From assembly GCF_030538695.1 (NCBI RefSeq), contig NZ_JAUNTN010000022.1, positions 1-64,000 on the forward strand: a stretch of DNA of 64,000 nucleotides, in the 5' to 3' direction. The position numbers were made by a program, and so were the translations under genes. The notes under the pieces were generated by a model. The model was not told the DNA's origin, did no database searches, and saw only the letters and a program-made list of their open reading frames with translations. This stretch comes from Paracoccus sp. (in: a-proteobacteria). GTDB lineage: Bacteria; Pseudomonadota; Alphaproteobacteria; Rhodobacterales; Rhodobacteraceae. This document shows, piece after piece, positions 49,292 to 57,970 of the stretch (its first letter is position 1; every line of letters starts with the position of its first letter).

Positions 49292-49827
49292 TCCGCATCC
49301 TCCAGAAAAGCGGGGCGCTGGCTGCGCAGCGCCTCGATCACGCGGGCGGTCGTGGCTTCGACACTATCGCGCGGCCCGCTGCGCACGGTCAGGTCGGCGC
49401 GAGCATAGACCGGGTTGCGCTGCGCCAGCAGCCGCTCCAACGTACCGCGCGGATCGTCGGTCAGCAGCAAAGGCCGCCCTGCCCGCGCCCGTACCCGGTC
49501 CCACAGCGTTTCGGCATCGACATCCAGCCACAGCGCCAGCCCATGTTCGCGGATCACCGCCCGGTTCTCGGCCCGCATCCATGCGCCCCCGCCGGTCGAA
49601 ACCACCCTTGGCCCCCGCGACAAGATCCGCGCCAGCACCTGCGATTCGCGGGCGCGGAAGAAATCCTCACCATCGCGGGCGAAAATCTCGGGGATGGTCA
49701 TGGCCGCGGCGCGCTCGATCTCGGTGTCAGCATCGACATGCGGCACGGAAAGCCGACGTGCCAGCTCGGCCCCTATGGCGGATTTTCCCGCCCCCATCAT
49801 GCCAATCAGAACCAGATTATCGCGCAT
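49288..49827 (-). CDS. aroK: Shikimate kinase
   Basis: The 179-residue kinase phosphorylates shikimate in aromatic amino acid synthesis. It has the Walker A loop IGMMGAGKSAIGAELARRL, the shikimate-binding DADTEIE and FFRARESQV, GGGAWM, and the LID region RARAGRPLL. It leads the aroK-aroB operon and diverges from the small membrane protein gene at 49969. Confidence 0.95.
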   Translation of the reverse strand: MRDNLVLIGMMGAGKSAIGAELARRLSVPHVDADTEIERAAAMTIPEIFARDGEDFFRARESQVLARILSRGPRVVSTGGGAWMRAENRAVIREHGLALWLDVDAETLWDRVRARAGRPLLLTDDPRGTLERLLAQRNPVYARADLTVRSGPRDSVEATTARVIEALRSQRPAFLEDAE

Positions 49828-49968
49828 TGCCTGCCTTTATTCCCCCGTCCGGCCGCCTTTTGCCGAAAACGAAGGCCGATGAACAGCTTTGATGGCGTGA
49901 TCTTTTCAAAAATGCCATATATAAAACTGGGGATTCCGGCCCAAGATCGGGCGAAAAAGGGCAGATTG

Positions 49969-50190
49969 ATGCGGTTGATAAAGATTTTGCTGGCGCTTGT
50001 GGTTCTGGCGGCACTGGGGCTGACGGGTTACGCTTATTTTGGTGACATGGAATCGCGCCCCCGCGAAATGCGGGTGCCGGTGCCTCTGGATCTTGGCGCG
50101 ATCCCGGATGCGCCCGCCGCTGACACCCCTGCACCAGCCGTCCCTGCCCCCGCAACCGAGCAACCCGCTGATGCGACGAATCTGGACTGA
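49969..50190 (+). CDS. Small single-pass membrane protein
   Basis: A 73-residue protein with a clear N-terminal helix (RLIKILLALVVLAALGLTGYAYFG) and a Pro/Ala/Asp-rich tail predicted to be periplasmic. AAAAAGGG precedes ATG 49969. It overlaps the following gene by 20 bases. No family is recognisable. Its placement ahead of a larger exported protein suggests the two work together. Confidence 0.65.
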   Translation: MRLIKILLALVVLAALGLTGYAYFGDMESRPREMRVPVPLDLGAIPDAPAADTPAPAVPAPATEQPADATNLD

Positions 50191-51691
50191 TACGGCCAGC
50201 GGCCTGCTGGCGCTGATCGCCGGGCTGGGGTTTGTTGCCCCCGCAGTCAGCCAGTCGTTGCGGGCCGAGCCGCCGCTGGCGGCATCCGACTGGCTGTCCG
50301 GCAGTTTGCAGCCCCCCCGGCAGGCCGAAGGGTTGCGCCGCGGGGGAGGCGCGACACCCGCCCCCAACCCCGCCCCGCGCCCCCGACAGGTCGCTGAAAG
50401 CGCCGATACCGGGACCGTGGCCGTCACCCGGCTTGGTCCCGGCAACCCGGACGGCAAGGGCACCATCCCGCCGCGCAAACTGGGCTTGCCGGATGATCTG
50501 TGGTCCGGCACCCCTGCCCCCGATCTGGCGCGGATGCTGGCCGAGACCCGGCCGGATCTGCCTGTCCTGCGCGACCTGCTGCGGCGGCTGATGCTGGCAC
50601 AGTTCCGTGCTCCGCCGCTGGCCGGTGGTGTCGAAGGCGGCTGGCATCTGGCCCGCGTGGACCGGCTGCTGGACATGGCGGCGCTGGACGACGCCCATGC
50701 GCTGATCGAGGTCGCGGGCCTGTCAGACGCCGAACGCTTCCGCCGCCATTTTGACATCGACCTGATCGAAGGCAAGGAAGCCCACGCCTGCACCACCATG
50801 ACCGAAACCCCCGGCATCGCCCCCAGTTATGAGGCGCGGATTTTCTGCCTTGCCGCAAGCGGCGACTGGCCTGCGGCGGCAACGGTGTTCTATGCCGCCG
50901 ATGCACTGGCGCTGATCCGCCCCGAGGATGCACCGCTGCTGGCGCATTTCCTTGACGACAGCCTTGTGGATACCAGCATCACGCTTGAACCGCCGGCCCG
51001 GATCACGCCGCTGACCTTCCGACTGTTCGAAGCCATCGGCCAGCCCTTGCCGACCACGGGCCTGCCGCTGCCGCTGGCCCGCGCCGATCTGCGCATGAAT
51101 GGCGGTTGGAAGGCACGGCTGGACGCGGCAGAGCGGCTGGCGCGGGCCGGGGTGATCGACCCCGCCCTGTTGCACGCAATTTATACCGAGCAGCGCCCGG
51201 CGGCCTCTGGCGGATCATGGGATCGGGCGGCTGCCGTGCAGGCGCTGGACGCGGCGCTGATCTCGGACGACCGCGCCGCCGTCGGCGTGGCGCTGGATGC
51301 AGCCTTTGCCGCCTTTACCGACACCGACATGGGCGCGGTGCTGGCGGCAATTTATGCGCCGGATCAGTCGCACCCGCTGCCCGACGCGCTGCCGGATGGG
51401 CCGGGTGCGCAGGCGCTGGCGCTGTTGCAAGGGTTCCAGGGCAGCCGCAACCCCGACCTGCCGCCGGTGCTGGCCGACGGGCTGACCGCTGAGGCCGCCC
51501 TTCCTGACCCGGCACAACGCGGCGCGGCGCTGCTGACGGCGATTTCCGATACCGACGCCGGGCTGGTGGGCGACCTGCCCCGCGCTGCCCGCGGGCTGGC
51601 CGTGCTGCGCGCCCTTGGGCTGGAGGCAGAGGCCCGGCAAGCCGCCGCGCAAATCGCGCTCTGGCCCGCGCTGAACCGGGGCAACCGCTGA
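50171..51691 (+). CDS. Exported helical-repeat protein of unknown function
   Basis: The 506-residue protein starts with a signal peptide (GLLALIAGLGFVAPAVSQSL), then a Pro-rich segment. A long all-alpha region with tetratricopeptide-like character follows (LARVDRLLDMAALDDAHALIEVAGL, EARIFCLAASGDWPAAATVFYAA, RLDAAERLARAGVIDP). Two cysteines (HACTTM, IFCLAA) lie about 20 residues apart. I recognise no named family. It overlaps both neighbours (the small membrane protein and, by one base, xerD), so the three are one operon. Confidence 0.7.
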   Translation: MRRIWTDTASGLLALIAGLGFVAPAVSQSLRAEPPLAASDWLSGSLQPPRQAEGLRRGGGATPAPNPAPRPRQVAESADTGTVAVTRLGPGNPDGKGTIPPRKLGLPDDLWSGTPAPDLARMLAETRPDLPVLRDLLRRLMLAQFRAPPLAGGVEGGWHLARVDRLLDMAALDDAHALIEVAGLSDAERFRRHFDIDLIEGKEAHACTTMTETPGIAPSYEARIFCLAASGDWPAAATVFYAADALALIRPEDAPLLAHFLDDSLVDTSITLEPPARITPLTFRLFEAIGQPLPTTGLPLPLARADLRMNGGWKARLDAAERLARAGVIDPALLHAIYTEQRPAASGGSWDRAAAVQALDAALISDDRAAVGVALDAAFAAFTDTDMGAVLAAIYAPDQSHPLPDALPDGPGAQALALLQGFQGSRNPDLPPVLADGLTAEAALPDPAQRGAALLTAISDTDAGLVGDLPRAARGLAVLRALGLEAEARQAAAQIALWPALNRGNR

Positions 51692-52653
51692 TGCCCGACC
51701 ATCCCGCACCCCAGCCTGCCCCGTCCGAATTACGCCAGATCGCCGCCTTTCTGGATGCGCAGGCCGCCGTGGCCGGGGCGGCGCAAAACACCTTGCTGGC
51801 CTATGGCCGCGACCTGCGCGACCTGCTGGAGTGGCTGACCCCGCGCCCGCTGGCCGGGCTGACCCGCAACCAGATCGAGGATTACCTGACCCATTGCGAC
51901 GCGCAGGGCCTTGCGCGGGCGACACGGGCGCGGCGGCTGGCCTCGATCCGGCAATTCACGCGCTTTGCGCAGGAAGAAGGCTGGCGCGAGGACGACCCCG
52001 CCTGCCGCATCCCCGGCCCCGGCAAGGCACAGCGCCTGCCCAAGACCCTGACCCGCGAACAGGTCGCGGCGCTGATCGCCGCCCTGCCCCATTGCGGCCG
52101 GACCGAGACCGACCGGCTGCGCAACCGCGCCGCGCTGGAGCTGCTTTACGCCACCGGGCTGCGCGTCACCGAACTGGTGACGCTGCCCGCCGCCGCCTGC
52201 CGGGGCAATCCGCAACTGCTGCTGGTCAAGGGTAAGGGCGGCAAGGAACGCATGGTGCCACTGTCCGGCCCTGCCCGCACGGCACTGGCCGCATGGCTGG
52301 CGCATCGTGACGCCGCCCCCGAGGACAGCCCGCTGGGACGCCTGCTGGCAAAGAACGGGCGCTGGCTGTTTCCCTCATCCGGGGCAGCGGGCTATCTGAC
52401 GCGGCAGGGGTTTTCGTTGATCCTCAAGGATCTGGCACTGGCCGCCGGGCTGAACCCGGCACATGTCACCCCGCATATCCTGCGTCACGCCTTTGCCACG
52501 CATCTGCTGGAAGGCGGTGCCGATCTGCGGGCGATCCAGACCTTGCTGGGGCATAGCGACCTTGGCACAACCGAAATCTATACGCATGTGCTGGATGCGC
52601 GGATGCGCGATCTGGTGCTGAACCACCACCCCCTTGCGCGCGTCAAAGGCTGA
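51691..52653 (+). CDS. xerD: Tyrosine recombinase XerD
   Basis: The 320-residue recombinase resolves chromosome dimers at dif with XerC and FtsK. The N-terminal SAM-like domain (FLDAQAAVAGAAQNTLLAYGRDLRDLLEWL) is followed by the catalytic residues: Arg in LLYATGLRVTELVTL, Lys in KGKGGKERMVPL, His-x-x-Arg in TPHILRHAFATHLLEGGADLRAIQTLLGHSD and Tyr in TTEIYTHV. All are present. Context (between an operon of exported proteins and CorC) is chromosomal, not mobile. I see no dif site in the window. Confidence 0.9.
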   Translation: MPDHPAPQPAPSELRQIAAFLDAQAAVAGAAQNTLLAYGRDLRDLLEWLTPRPLAGLTRNQIEDYLTHCDAQGLARATRARRLASIRQFTRFAQEEGWREDDPACRIPGPGKAQRLPKTLTREQVAALIAALPHCGRTETDRLRNRAALELLYATGLRVTELVTLPAAACRGNPQLLLVKGKGGKERMVPLSGPARTALAAWLAHRDAAPEDSPLGRLLAKNGRWLFPSSGAAGYLTRQGFSLILKDLALAAGLNPAHVTPHILRHAFATHLLEGGADLRAIQTLLGHSDLGTTEIYTHVLDARMRDLVLNHHPLARVKG

Positions 52654-52683
52654 CGTGCGCCAACAACCCCGGACGGGAACCAG

Positions 52684-54048
52684 ATGATTGCCTTGCTGAC
52701 TGCCGCCGCAGCCCAAACCGCACCCGCCACAGCCGAGACCTCGGACGGGAACACGCTTTGGGCCATGGGCATCGCCATTCTGATCTGTCTGATCATGTCG
52801 GCGTTTTTTTCGGCATCCGAGACTGCGCTGACCGCCGCCAGCCGCCCGAAACTGCGATCCCGCGCCGACAAGGGTGACAGCGGCGCAATTGCGGCGCTGG
52901 ACATCACCCGCGACACCGACCGCCTGATCGGCGCAATCCTGTTGGGCAATAACGTCGTCAACATCCTTGCCGCCGCACTGGCAACCACGCTGTTCACCGG
53001 CCTGTTCGGCACCAGCGGCGTGGCCATTGCCACCTTTGTCACCACGGTTCTGGTGCTGATCTTTTCCGAGGTCATGCCGAAATCCTATGCCATTGGAAAC
53101 CCCGAGAATCTTGCCGCCACCGTCGCCCGCCCGATCCGGGCCATCATCCGGGTTCTGACTCCGATCGTGGTGGTGGTTCAGGTCATCGTGCGCGGTCTTC
53201 TGGGGCTGTTTGGCCTGCGCAATGCTCAGGACGGCAATCTGTTTTCCGTGCAAGAGGAAATCGCCGGTGCGCTGGCCATCGGCCACAGCGCCGGGGCGGT
53301 GCAGAAAGAGGACCGCGACCGCCTGCTTGGGGCGCTGGACCTTGGCGAGCGCACCGTGGACGAGATCATGCTGCACCGCTCGCAAATCGAGATGATCGAC
53401 GCCAGCCTGCCCGCTGCCGAGATCCTCGACGCGGTGTTGAGCAGCCCCCATACGCGCCTGCCGCTGTTTCGGGACGAGCGCGAAAACGTCATTGGCGTGA
53501 TCCATGCCAAAGACCTGCTGCGCTCGATCAACCGGGTGGTGCGCGAAGGCGGCGGTGCCGATGCGCTGCGCGATTTCGACGTGATGGGCGTAGCGATGCA
53601 GCCCTATTTCGTCCCCGAAACCACCGCTTTGGACGAACAGATGCGCGAGTTCCTGAAACGGCGCACGCATTTCGCGCTGGTGGTGGACGAATATGGCAGC
53701 CTGCGCGGGCTGATTACGCTGGAAGACATTCTGGAAGAAATCGTCGGAGAAATCGCGGACGAACACGACACCGGCAACGAACCCGGCCTGACCCCCACCG
53801 CCTCGGGCGATTATATCGTGGACGGGGCCATGACCATCCGCGACCTGAACCGCGCGCTGGACTGGAACCTGCCCGACGACGAGGCCAACACCATTGCCGG
53901 GCTGGTCATCCACATGGCCCAGTCAATCCCCGCACAAGGACAGGTGTTCAGCTTTGAAGGCTTCCGCTTCGAGGTCGTCACCCGCCGCGAAAACCGCATC
54001 ACCCGCCTTCGCATCCGCCCGTTGATGCAACAACCGGAGGCAGACTGA
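52684..54048 (+). CDS. CNNM/CorC-HlyC family transporter
   Basis: A 454-residue inner-membrane protein of the hemolysin C/CorC group, linked to Mg2+ and Co2+ transport. It has the CNNM membrane domain (GIAILICLIMSAFFSASETALTAASRPKL, AILLGNNVVNILAAALATTLF, VLIFSEVMPKSYAI). A CBS pair follows (VDEIMLHRSQIEMIDA, EQMREFLKRRTHFALVVDEYGSLRGLITLEDILEEIVGEI), then the C-terminal CorC_HlyC domain (DYIVDGAMTIRDLNRALDW). It lies 30 bases after xerD. Confidence 0.92.
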   Translation: MIALLTAAAAQTAPATAETSDGNTLWAMGIAILICLIMSAFFSASETALTAASRPKLRSRADKGDSGAIAALDITRDTDRLIGAILLGNNVVNILAAALATTLFTGLFGTSGVAIATFVTTVLVLIFSEVMPKSYAIGNPENLAATVARPIRAIIRVLTPIVVVVQVIVRGLLGLFGLRNAQDGNLFSVQEEIAGALAIGHSAGAVQKEDRDRLLGALDLGERTVDEIMLHRSQIEMIDASLPAAEILDAVLSSPHTRLPLFRDERENVIGVIHAKDLLRSINRVVREGGGADALRDFDVMGVAMQPYFVPETTALDEQMREFLKRRTHFALVVDEYGSLRGLITLEDILEEIVGEIADEHDTGNEPGLTPTASGDYIVDGAMTIRDLNRALDWNLPDDEANTIAGLVIHMAQSIPAQGQVFSFEGFRFEVVTRRENRITRLRIRPLMQQPEAD

Positions 54049-54175
54049 GCGGGGGAATGAGGGCGAAAGGCGGCGGGGACAGACCTGCGACCGGCCTACC
54101 CTCAGCTTTCACCATCTGGCACTGACCGACAAACCGGCATTGCCGGCCAGTATTTTCGGGCAGGCCCGCTTGGGA

Positions 54176-54922
54176 TCACCGCCCGGCATTCACCCGCCGG
54201 TTCAGGCGGACCAGATCTTCGTGCGTGGCGTTTTGGGGCAACGCAGCCATGTCGTCCATCAGGCGGGCGCGGATTTTTGGGGCCTCACCCGGCTGGGCCG
54301 CGGCCAGCGCATCGCGCGCCTCACCGGCGGTCCAGTCGCAGCAATAGACCGGGGTCGAGGGCTGTTGCCGCCACGATTCCGACAGCGGCCCGGCATCTAC
54401 GGGGTCAAAGCCGATCTCATCGACCAGACCCGCGAGCAGCGCCTTGGCCGCCGCGTCATCCCCGGCAATCGTCACCGCCAGCCGGTCAGGCACACCCGAA
54501 GGCCGCGACAGATTTTTCAGCGAGGGCGCAAGGATCATGTTGAACGCCTTGATAACGGGGCGGCCGATCTGTTCGGCCACCCATTCGCTTTCGACCTGCC
54601 CGGCCTCGACCGCCGGGATCGGATCATGCAGAATGCCCGGATAGTAATTGCTGGTATCCACCACCGGCACCCCGGCGGGCAGGTCGTCGAACAGCCCTGC
54701 GGGCAGCTTGGCCATGGCGACAAAGGGAATCGCCAGGATCACGCAATCCGCGCCCTGAACCGCGCCTTTCTGGTCCGTGGGCGTGGCCCCGATCTCTTGT
54801 GCCAGATCGCGCACGGCATCCGCCCCGCGCGAATTGGCGATGCGGACATCATGTCCCGCCGCCGCCAGTTTGCGCGCCAATGTGCCGCCGATATTGCCCG
54901 TGCCGATAACACCAATCTTCAT
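54176..54922 (-). CDS. NADP-binding reductase of the F420-reductase/DUF2000-like fold
   Basis: A 248-residue Rossmann protein, similar to NADPH-dependent F420 reductases and 6-phosphogluconate dehydrogenase N-terminal domains. It begins MKIGVIGTGNIGGTLARKLAAAGHDVRIANSRG and continues with CVILAIPFVAMAKL, VVDTSNYYPG and VIKAFNMILAP. The start at 54922 has AAAGGA; the longer frame (54937) is rejected. True F420 use is unlikely in this group of bacteria, so the acceptor is unknown. It is last in a run with an esterase and a HxlR regulator. Confidence 0.75.
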   Translation of the reverse strand: MKIGVIGTGNIGGTLARKLAAAGHDVRIANSRGADAVRDLAQEIGATPTDQKGAVQGADCVILAIPFVAMAKLPAGLFDDLPAGVPVVDTSNYYPGILHDPIPAVEAGQVESEWVAEQIGRPVIKAFNMILAPSLKNLSRPSGVPDRLAVTIAGDDAAAKALLAGLVDEIGFDPVDAGPLSESWRQQPSTPVYCCDWTAGEARDALAAAQPGEAPKIRARLMDDMAALPQNATHEDLVRLNRRVNAGR

Positions 54923-54933
54923 GGCTTGTCCTT

Positions 54934-55905
54934 TCATGCCGCAGCCACGCCAAAGGCGCGTTTCCAGGCCGCGATGTCGGTGTCGTTGATTGTGTCAATC
55001 AGCGGTCCCTTGGTGCCGATCTGCCCACCATGCGGCAGGCCGGGAGAGATATGCAGCTCGGTCGCCACGCCAGCCTGCATCAGCCGCTGTGCAAAGGCAA
55101 TGCTTTCGCCCGTGAACAGGTCAATCGACCCGCAACTGATAAAGGTGGACGGCAAACCCGACAAATCAGCCATCCGCGCCGGCGCGGCATAGGGGGACAC
55201 GTCCTCCCCGCCCGGCACGGTCCCAAGCCGCGCCTGCCAGCCAAAGGCATTGTTCTGCCGCGACCAGCCATATTCGCCATTATAGGGCCAGTTGTCGGGG
55301 TCCGTTCCGGTGCGGTCATCCAGCATCGGCTGGATCAGATGCAGATGCGCCAGCGGGATTGCGTCCCGGTCCCGCGCCCAAAGCGCCAGCCCCGCCGCCA
55401 GCCCGCCCCCGGCGCTGGTCCCCAACAGGCCAATCCGCTGTGGGTCGATGTTCAGCGCCTGCGCCTGCCCGATCAGCCATTTCAGCGCGGCATAGGCGTC
55501 CTCAAGCCCGCCGGGAAAGCGGGTCCCGGGCGAAAGCCGATAATCGACCATGACCAGAACCGCACCCAGTTCGCGTGCCAGCGGGCCATAAATGCCAAGG
55601 CTTTGTTCAGGCTTGCCCGCCACATGGCCACCCAGATGGGTCTCCAGAATGGCCGGACGGGGCGCGGTTCCACCCTGAGGCTCCAGCACAAGGACACGCA
55701 CATCGGGATCGCCCGGCGCGCCGGGGATAAACCGCTCGCTCAGGGTCTGGCCGGAGAGGTCAAGGTGATCCAGCCCCAGAAGCTGCGCCATCCCGGCGTC
55801 GGCTTCTGCGCGAAAGGCGGGCAGACCTTCGGTCGTCAGGTCAACGGGCGGCATCGCCTCAAAGATCGGCGCGACCTCGGGGGCCAGAAGATGACGGGAT
55901 GTCAT
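54934..55905 (-). CDS. Alpha/beta hydrolase, hormone-sensitive-lipase family
   Basis: A 323-residue esterase-like protein. The catalytic Ser is in LLGTSAGGGLAAGLAL, the acid in ISCGSIDLFTGES and the His in GLPHGG. The oxyanion motif, usually HGGG, reads HLGGHVAG, a notable variant. VMVDYRLSPGTRFPGGLEDAYAALKWL is typical of the family. GAAAGGAAA precedes the start. Its substrate is likely a small ester. It is probably cotranscribed with the HxlR gene upstream and the reductase downstream. Confidence 0.82.
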   Translation of the reverse strand: MTSRHLLAPEVAPIFEAMPPVDLTTEGLPAFRAEADAGMAQLLGLDHLDLSGQTLSERFIPGAPGDPDVRVLVLEPQGGTAPRPAILETHLGGHVAGKPEQSLGIYGPLARELGAVLVMVDYRLSPGTRFPGGLEDAYAALKWLIGQAQALNIDPQRIGLLGTSAGGGLAAGLALWARDRDAIPLAHLHLIQPMLDDRTGTDPDNWPYNGEYGWSRQNNAFGWQARLGTVPGGEDVSPYAAPARMADLSGLPSTFISCGSIDLFTGESIAFAQRLMQAGVATELHISPGLPHGGQIGTKGPLIDTINDTDIAAWKRAFGVAAA

Positions 55906-56029
55906 GTCGGTTTCCTTTCGTCCCAGAACGCAGGTGTTCAGAAATAATCAGGCTGCCCGCTGGCGCCGGACAGACCGCCAAGCGCACCGATCCTGCTGTG
56001 CGCGAAACTGGCAGCACCCATGACCAGCA

Positions 56030-56404
56030 TCACCCCTCCTGCGGCCCGCCGTCCTGCGCCTCGCACTTCCGGAACGCCCAATCCATCAGCGCCTCGATGG
56101 ATGGGCCAAGTGCGCGGCCAAGATCGGTCAGCGCATATTCCACCTTAGGCGGAACCTGCGGATAGACCGTCCGGGTGATGATTCCGTCTTTTTCCAGATC
56201 CTTGAGTTGCTGGATCAGCATTTTCTGGTTCACGCCCACCACCCGCTTTTCCAGTTCCGAAAAGCGAACCGGCACCTGCGCCGCGAAAAGCTGGACGATG
56301 ATGACGATTTTCCACTTTCCTTCCAGCACACGAAGGGTCTCGCATGTCGCAGTCGCCCAGATCTGGTGCTGTTTTGGATCGTCGCTCTGCCAGTCTGGTT
56401 TCAC
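56030..56404 (-). CDS. HxlR-family transcriptional regulator
   Basis: A 124-residue winged-helix regulator. The family marks are ATCETLRVLEGKWKIVIIVQLF, RFSELEKRVVGVNQKMLIQQLKDLEKDGIITRTVYPQVPPKVEYALTDLGRALGPSIEAL, with the Pro-rich wing and the conserved VEY. A GTG at 56404 with AAAGG seven bases before it is the best start. The Cys in ATCETL is the position used for redox or electrophile sensing in some family members. It diverges from the quinone-oxidoreductase-like gene and probably controls it and itself. Confidence 0.88.
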   Translation of the reverse strand: MKPDWQSDDPKQHQIWATATCETLRVLEGKWKIVIIVQLFAAQVPVRFSELEKRVVGVNQKMLIQQLKDLEKDGIITRTVYPQVPPKVEYALTDLGRALGPSIEALMDWAFRKCEAQDGGPQEG

Positions 56405-56425
56405 GGCTATACCTTTTCGTCTGTT

Positions 56426-56443
56426 ACCCACCAAAAGGTGGGT
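56426..56443. promoter_or_regulatory. Perfect palindrome in the HxlR leader (candidate operator)
   Basis: ACCCACC, AAAA, GGTGGGT form a perfect 18-base inverted repeat 22 bases upstream of the HxlR start. A second dyad, AGTA-N6-TACT, lies at 56453-56466. Both are in the divergent promoter region, so either could be the HxlR site. The first could also fold as an RNA hairpin in the regulator's leader. Confidence 0.55.
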
Positions 56444-56572
56444 TCTTGCGATAGTATCTAGCTACTCATAAATCCGGGTCCAGTAAATAGCCGGTGAGAA
56501 CGCTGCCGGGCCAATCAACACATTGGTCTGGAACAGGCCGTAAGCCGCCGTAACCAAAGGGAAACTGAGACA

Positions 56573-57586
56573 ATGAAAGCGATACGCTGGACGACCGGAG
56601 ACAAGCCGGGGCTGGAGCTGCACAATGAGCCGACACCGACGCCCGGTCCCCATGAGGTCGTGGTCAAGGTTCACGCCGCATCGCTGAACTTTCGTGATCA
56701 GGCGATCCTTGATGGTGCCTATGGCACCCCGGTCAAGCCGAATGGCGTTCCCCTGTCTGACGGCGCAGGCGAGGTTGTCGCCGTCGGCCGCGATGTGACA
56801 CGCGCCAAGGTCGGTGATCGCGTTTCGGCGTCCTGCTATCAGCACTGGATCGGCGGCCCGCCGCGTCAGGAATATCAGCCCGACAGCCTCGGCATCACCA
56901 CGGACGGCTGGCTGGCCGAGAATATCCTGTTGCATGAAAACGCCCTCGTGCATCTGCCGGACTATCTGTCCTATGTCGAGGCGGCGGCGCTGCCTTGTGC
57001 CGCCGTTACTGCCTGGACGGGTCTGAACCTGTCCTCGCCGCTTCAGGCCGGGGAAACGGTGCTGGTTCAAGGCACGGGCGGCGTGGCGCTGTTTTCGTTG
57101 CAGATCGCCAAGATGTTCGGCGCAAAGGTTCTGGCGATCACCTCGTCGGATGAAAAGGCGGAGCGGCTGAGGACGCTGGGTGCTGCCGCCATCGTCAATT
57201 ACCGGACCCATCCCGATTGGGACACGGAAATCCTTGCCCTGACGGATGGGCGAGGCGTTGATAAAACCATCGACATCGCGGGCGAAAAGACGATTGTAAA
57301 ATCGGCCGCCGCAACCCGCATCGGGGGCGACATCTCGCTGGTCGGGTTCACCAGCGGCTTTGGTGGCGGGCTGCCGCCGATTGATATTCTGTCGCGCTCG
57401 CTTCACGTCGCCGGGACAGCAATCGGGCCGCGGGTGAATTTCGAGGCGTTACTACGCGCCATGGCCTTGCATGAGGTGCATCCCGTGCTGGATCAGGTGT
57501 TTCCGTTTGCGGATTATCAGGACGCCTATCACCGCCTGAAAAGCGGCGAACACGTCGGCAAGGTCGTGATCGACGTCGCGCACTGA
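56573..57586 (+). CDS. Quinone-oxidoreductase-like medium-chain dehydrogenase
   Basis: An NADPH-dependent reductase of the MDR superfamily, 337 residues. It has the N-terminal GroES-like fold (VVVKVHAASLNFRDQAILDGAYG, PLSDGAGEVVAVGRDV) and the cofactor site LVQGTGGVALFSLQIAKMFGAKVLAITSS. The tail is HRLKSGEHVGKVVIDV. The four-Cys structural zinc loop of zinc alcohol dehydrogenases is absent, as in quinone oxidoreductases. It probably detoxifies quinones or aldehydes sensed by the divergent HxlR regulator. Confidence 0.85.
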   Translation: MKAIRWTTGDKPGLELHNEPTPTPGPHEVVVKVHAASLNFRDQAILDGAYGTPVKPNGVPLSDGAGEVVAVGRDVTRAKVGDRVSASCYQHWIGGPPRQEYQPDSLGITTDGWLAENILLHENALVHLPDYLSYVEAAALPCAAVTAWTGLNLSSPLQAGETVLVQGTGGVALFSLQIAKMFGAKVLAITSSDEKAERLRTLGAAAIVNYRTHPDWDTEILALTDGRGVDKTIDIAGEKTIVKSAAATRIGGDISLVGFTSGFGGGLPPIDILSRSLHVAGTAIGPRVNFEALLRAMALHEVHPVLDQVFPFADYQDAYHRLKSGEHVGKVVIDVAH

Positions 57587-57608
57587 CGCGACCGTCGGCT
57601 TGTGCCTG

Positions 57609-57739
57609 TGACCTGCCCCCCTTTGTTCCCTCGTTTATAACGAGAGTCTGCGGGTTTTATTTTGGTATTCGGGTTCGTCCTCTGGCGCAAGCGCGGCGGG
57701 CGCGGAGCCCTCAAGTTGCTCAAGCGTTCGGCGCGCGTC
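57609..57739 (-). mobile_element. IS3-like insertion sequence remnant (right end)
   Basis: Starting at 57609 the plus strand reads TGACCTGCCCCCC, the same 13 bases as the tip at 53. A minus-strand frame stopping at 57635, only 26 bases from the tip, ends ...QNKTRRLSL. It could be the tail of the transposase OrfB, which normally stops that close to the end. Sequence beyond 57739 is DUF3883, so only about 130 bases of the element would remain. The family call is inference. Confidence 0.4.
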
Positions 57740-57970
57740 CAGCGGCGGGTGCAGCTCGAACGCCTTCGGCTCACGCGCAAAGTTCCACAGGCGGAAAAGG
57801 GACCATTCCGACCGGCGTTCCTCGGCCACGGCCAGCTCGTTGCGGCTGATGTGGAAGGGCGTGCGTTCCCAGCCATTCGTCGTCTTCACCTCGATCAGGC
57901 GCGGACTACCATCCAGCGCGAAGCTGGCGATATCGTAGCCGGCTCCGTCGCCATCTTCCTCCGACACCCA
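57739..57970 (-). pseudogene. DUF3883 protein fragment (first copy)
   Basis: About 77 residues (EEDGDGAGYDIASF, RLIEVKTTNGWERTPFHISR, SLFRLWNFAREPKAFELHPPLD) repeat the C-terminal domain of the full gene at 60363-61199, with a few substitutions and roughly 90% DNA identity by eye. Both ends are abrupt: toward lower coordinates it runs into the IS-like remnant, toward higher ones into the phage tail-tip fragment at about 57970. Confidence 0.75.
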
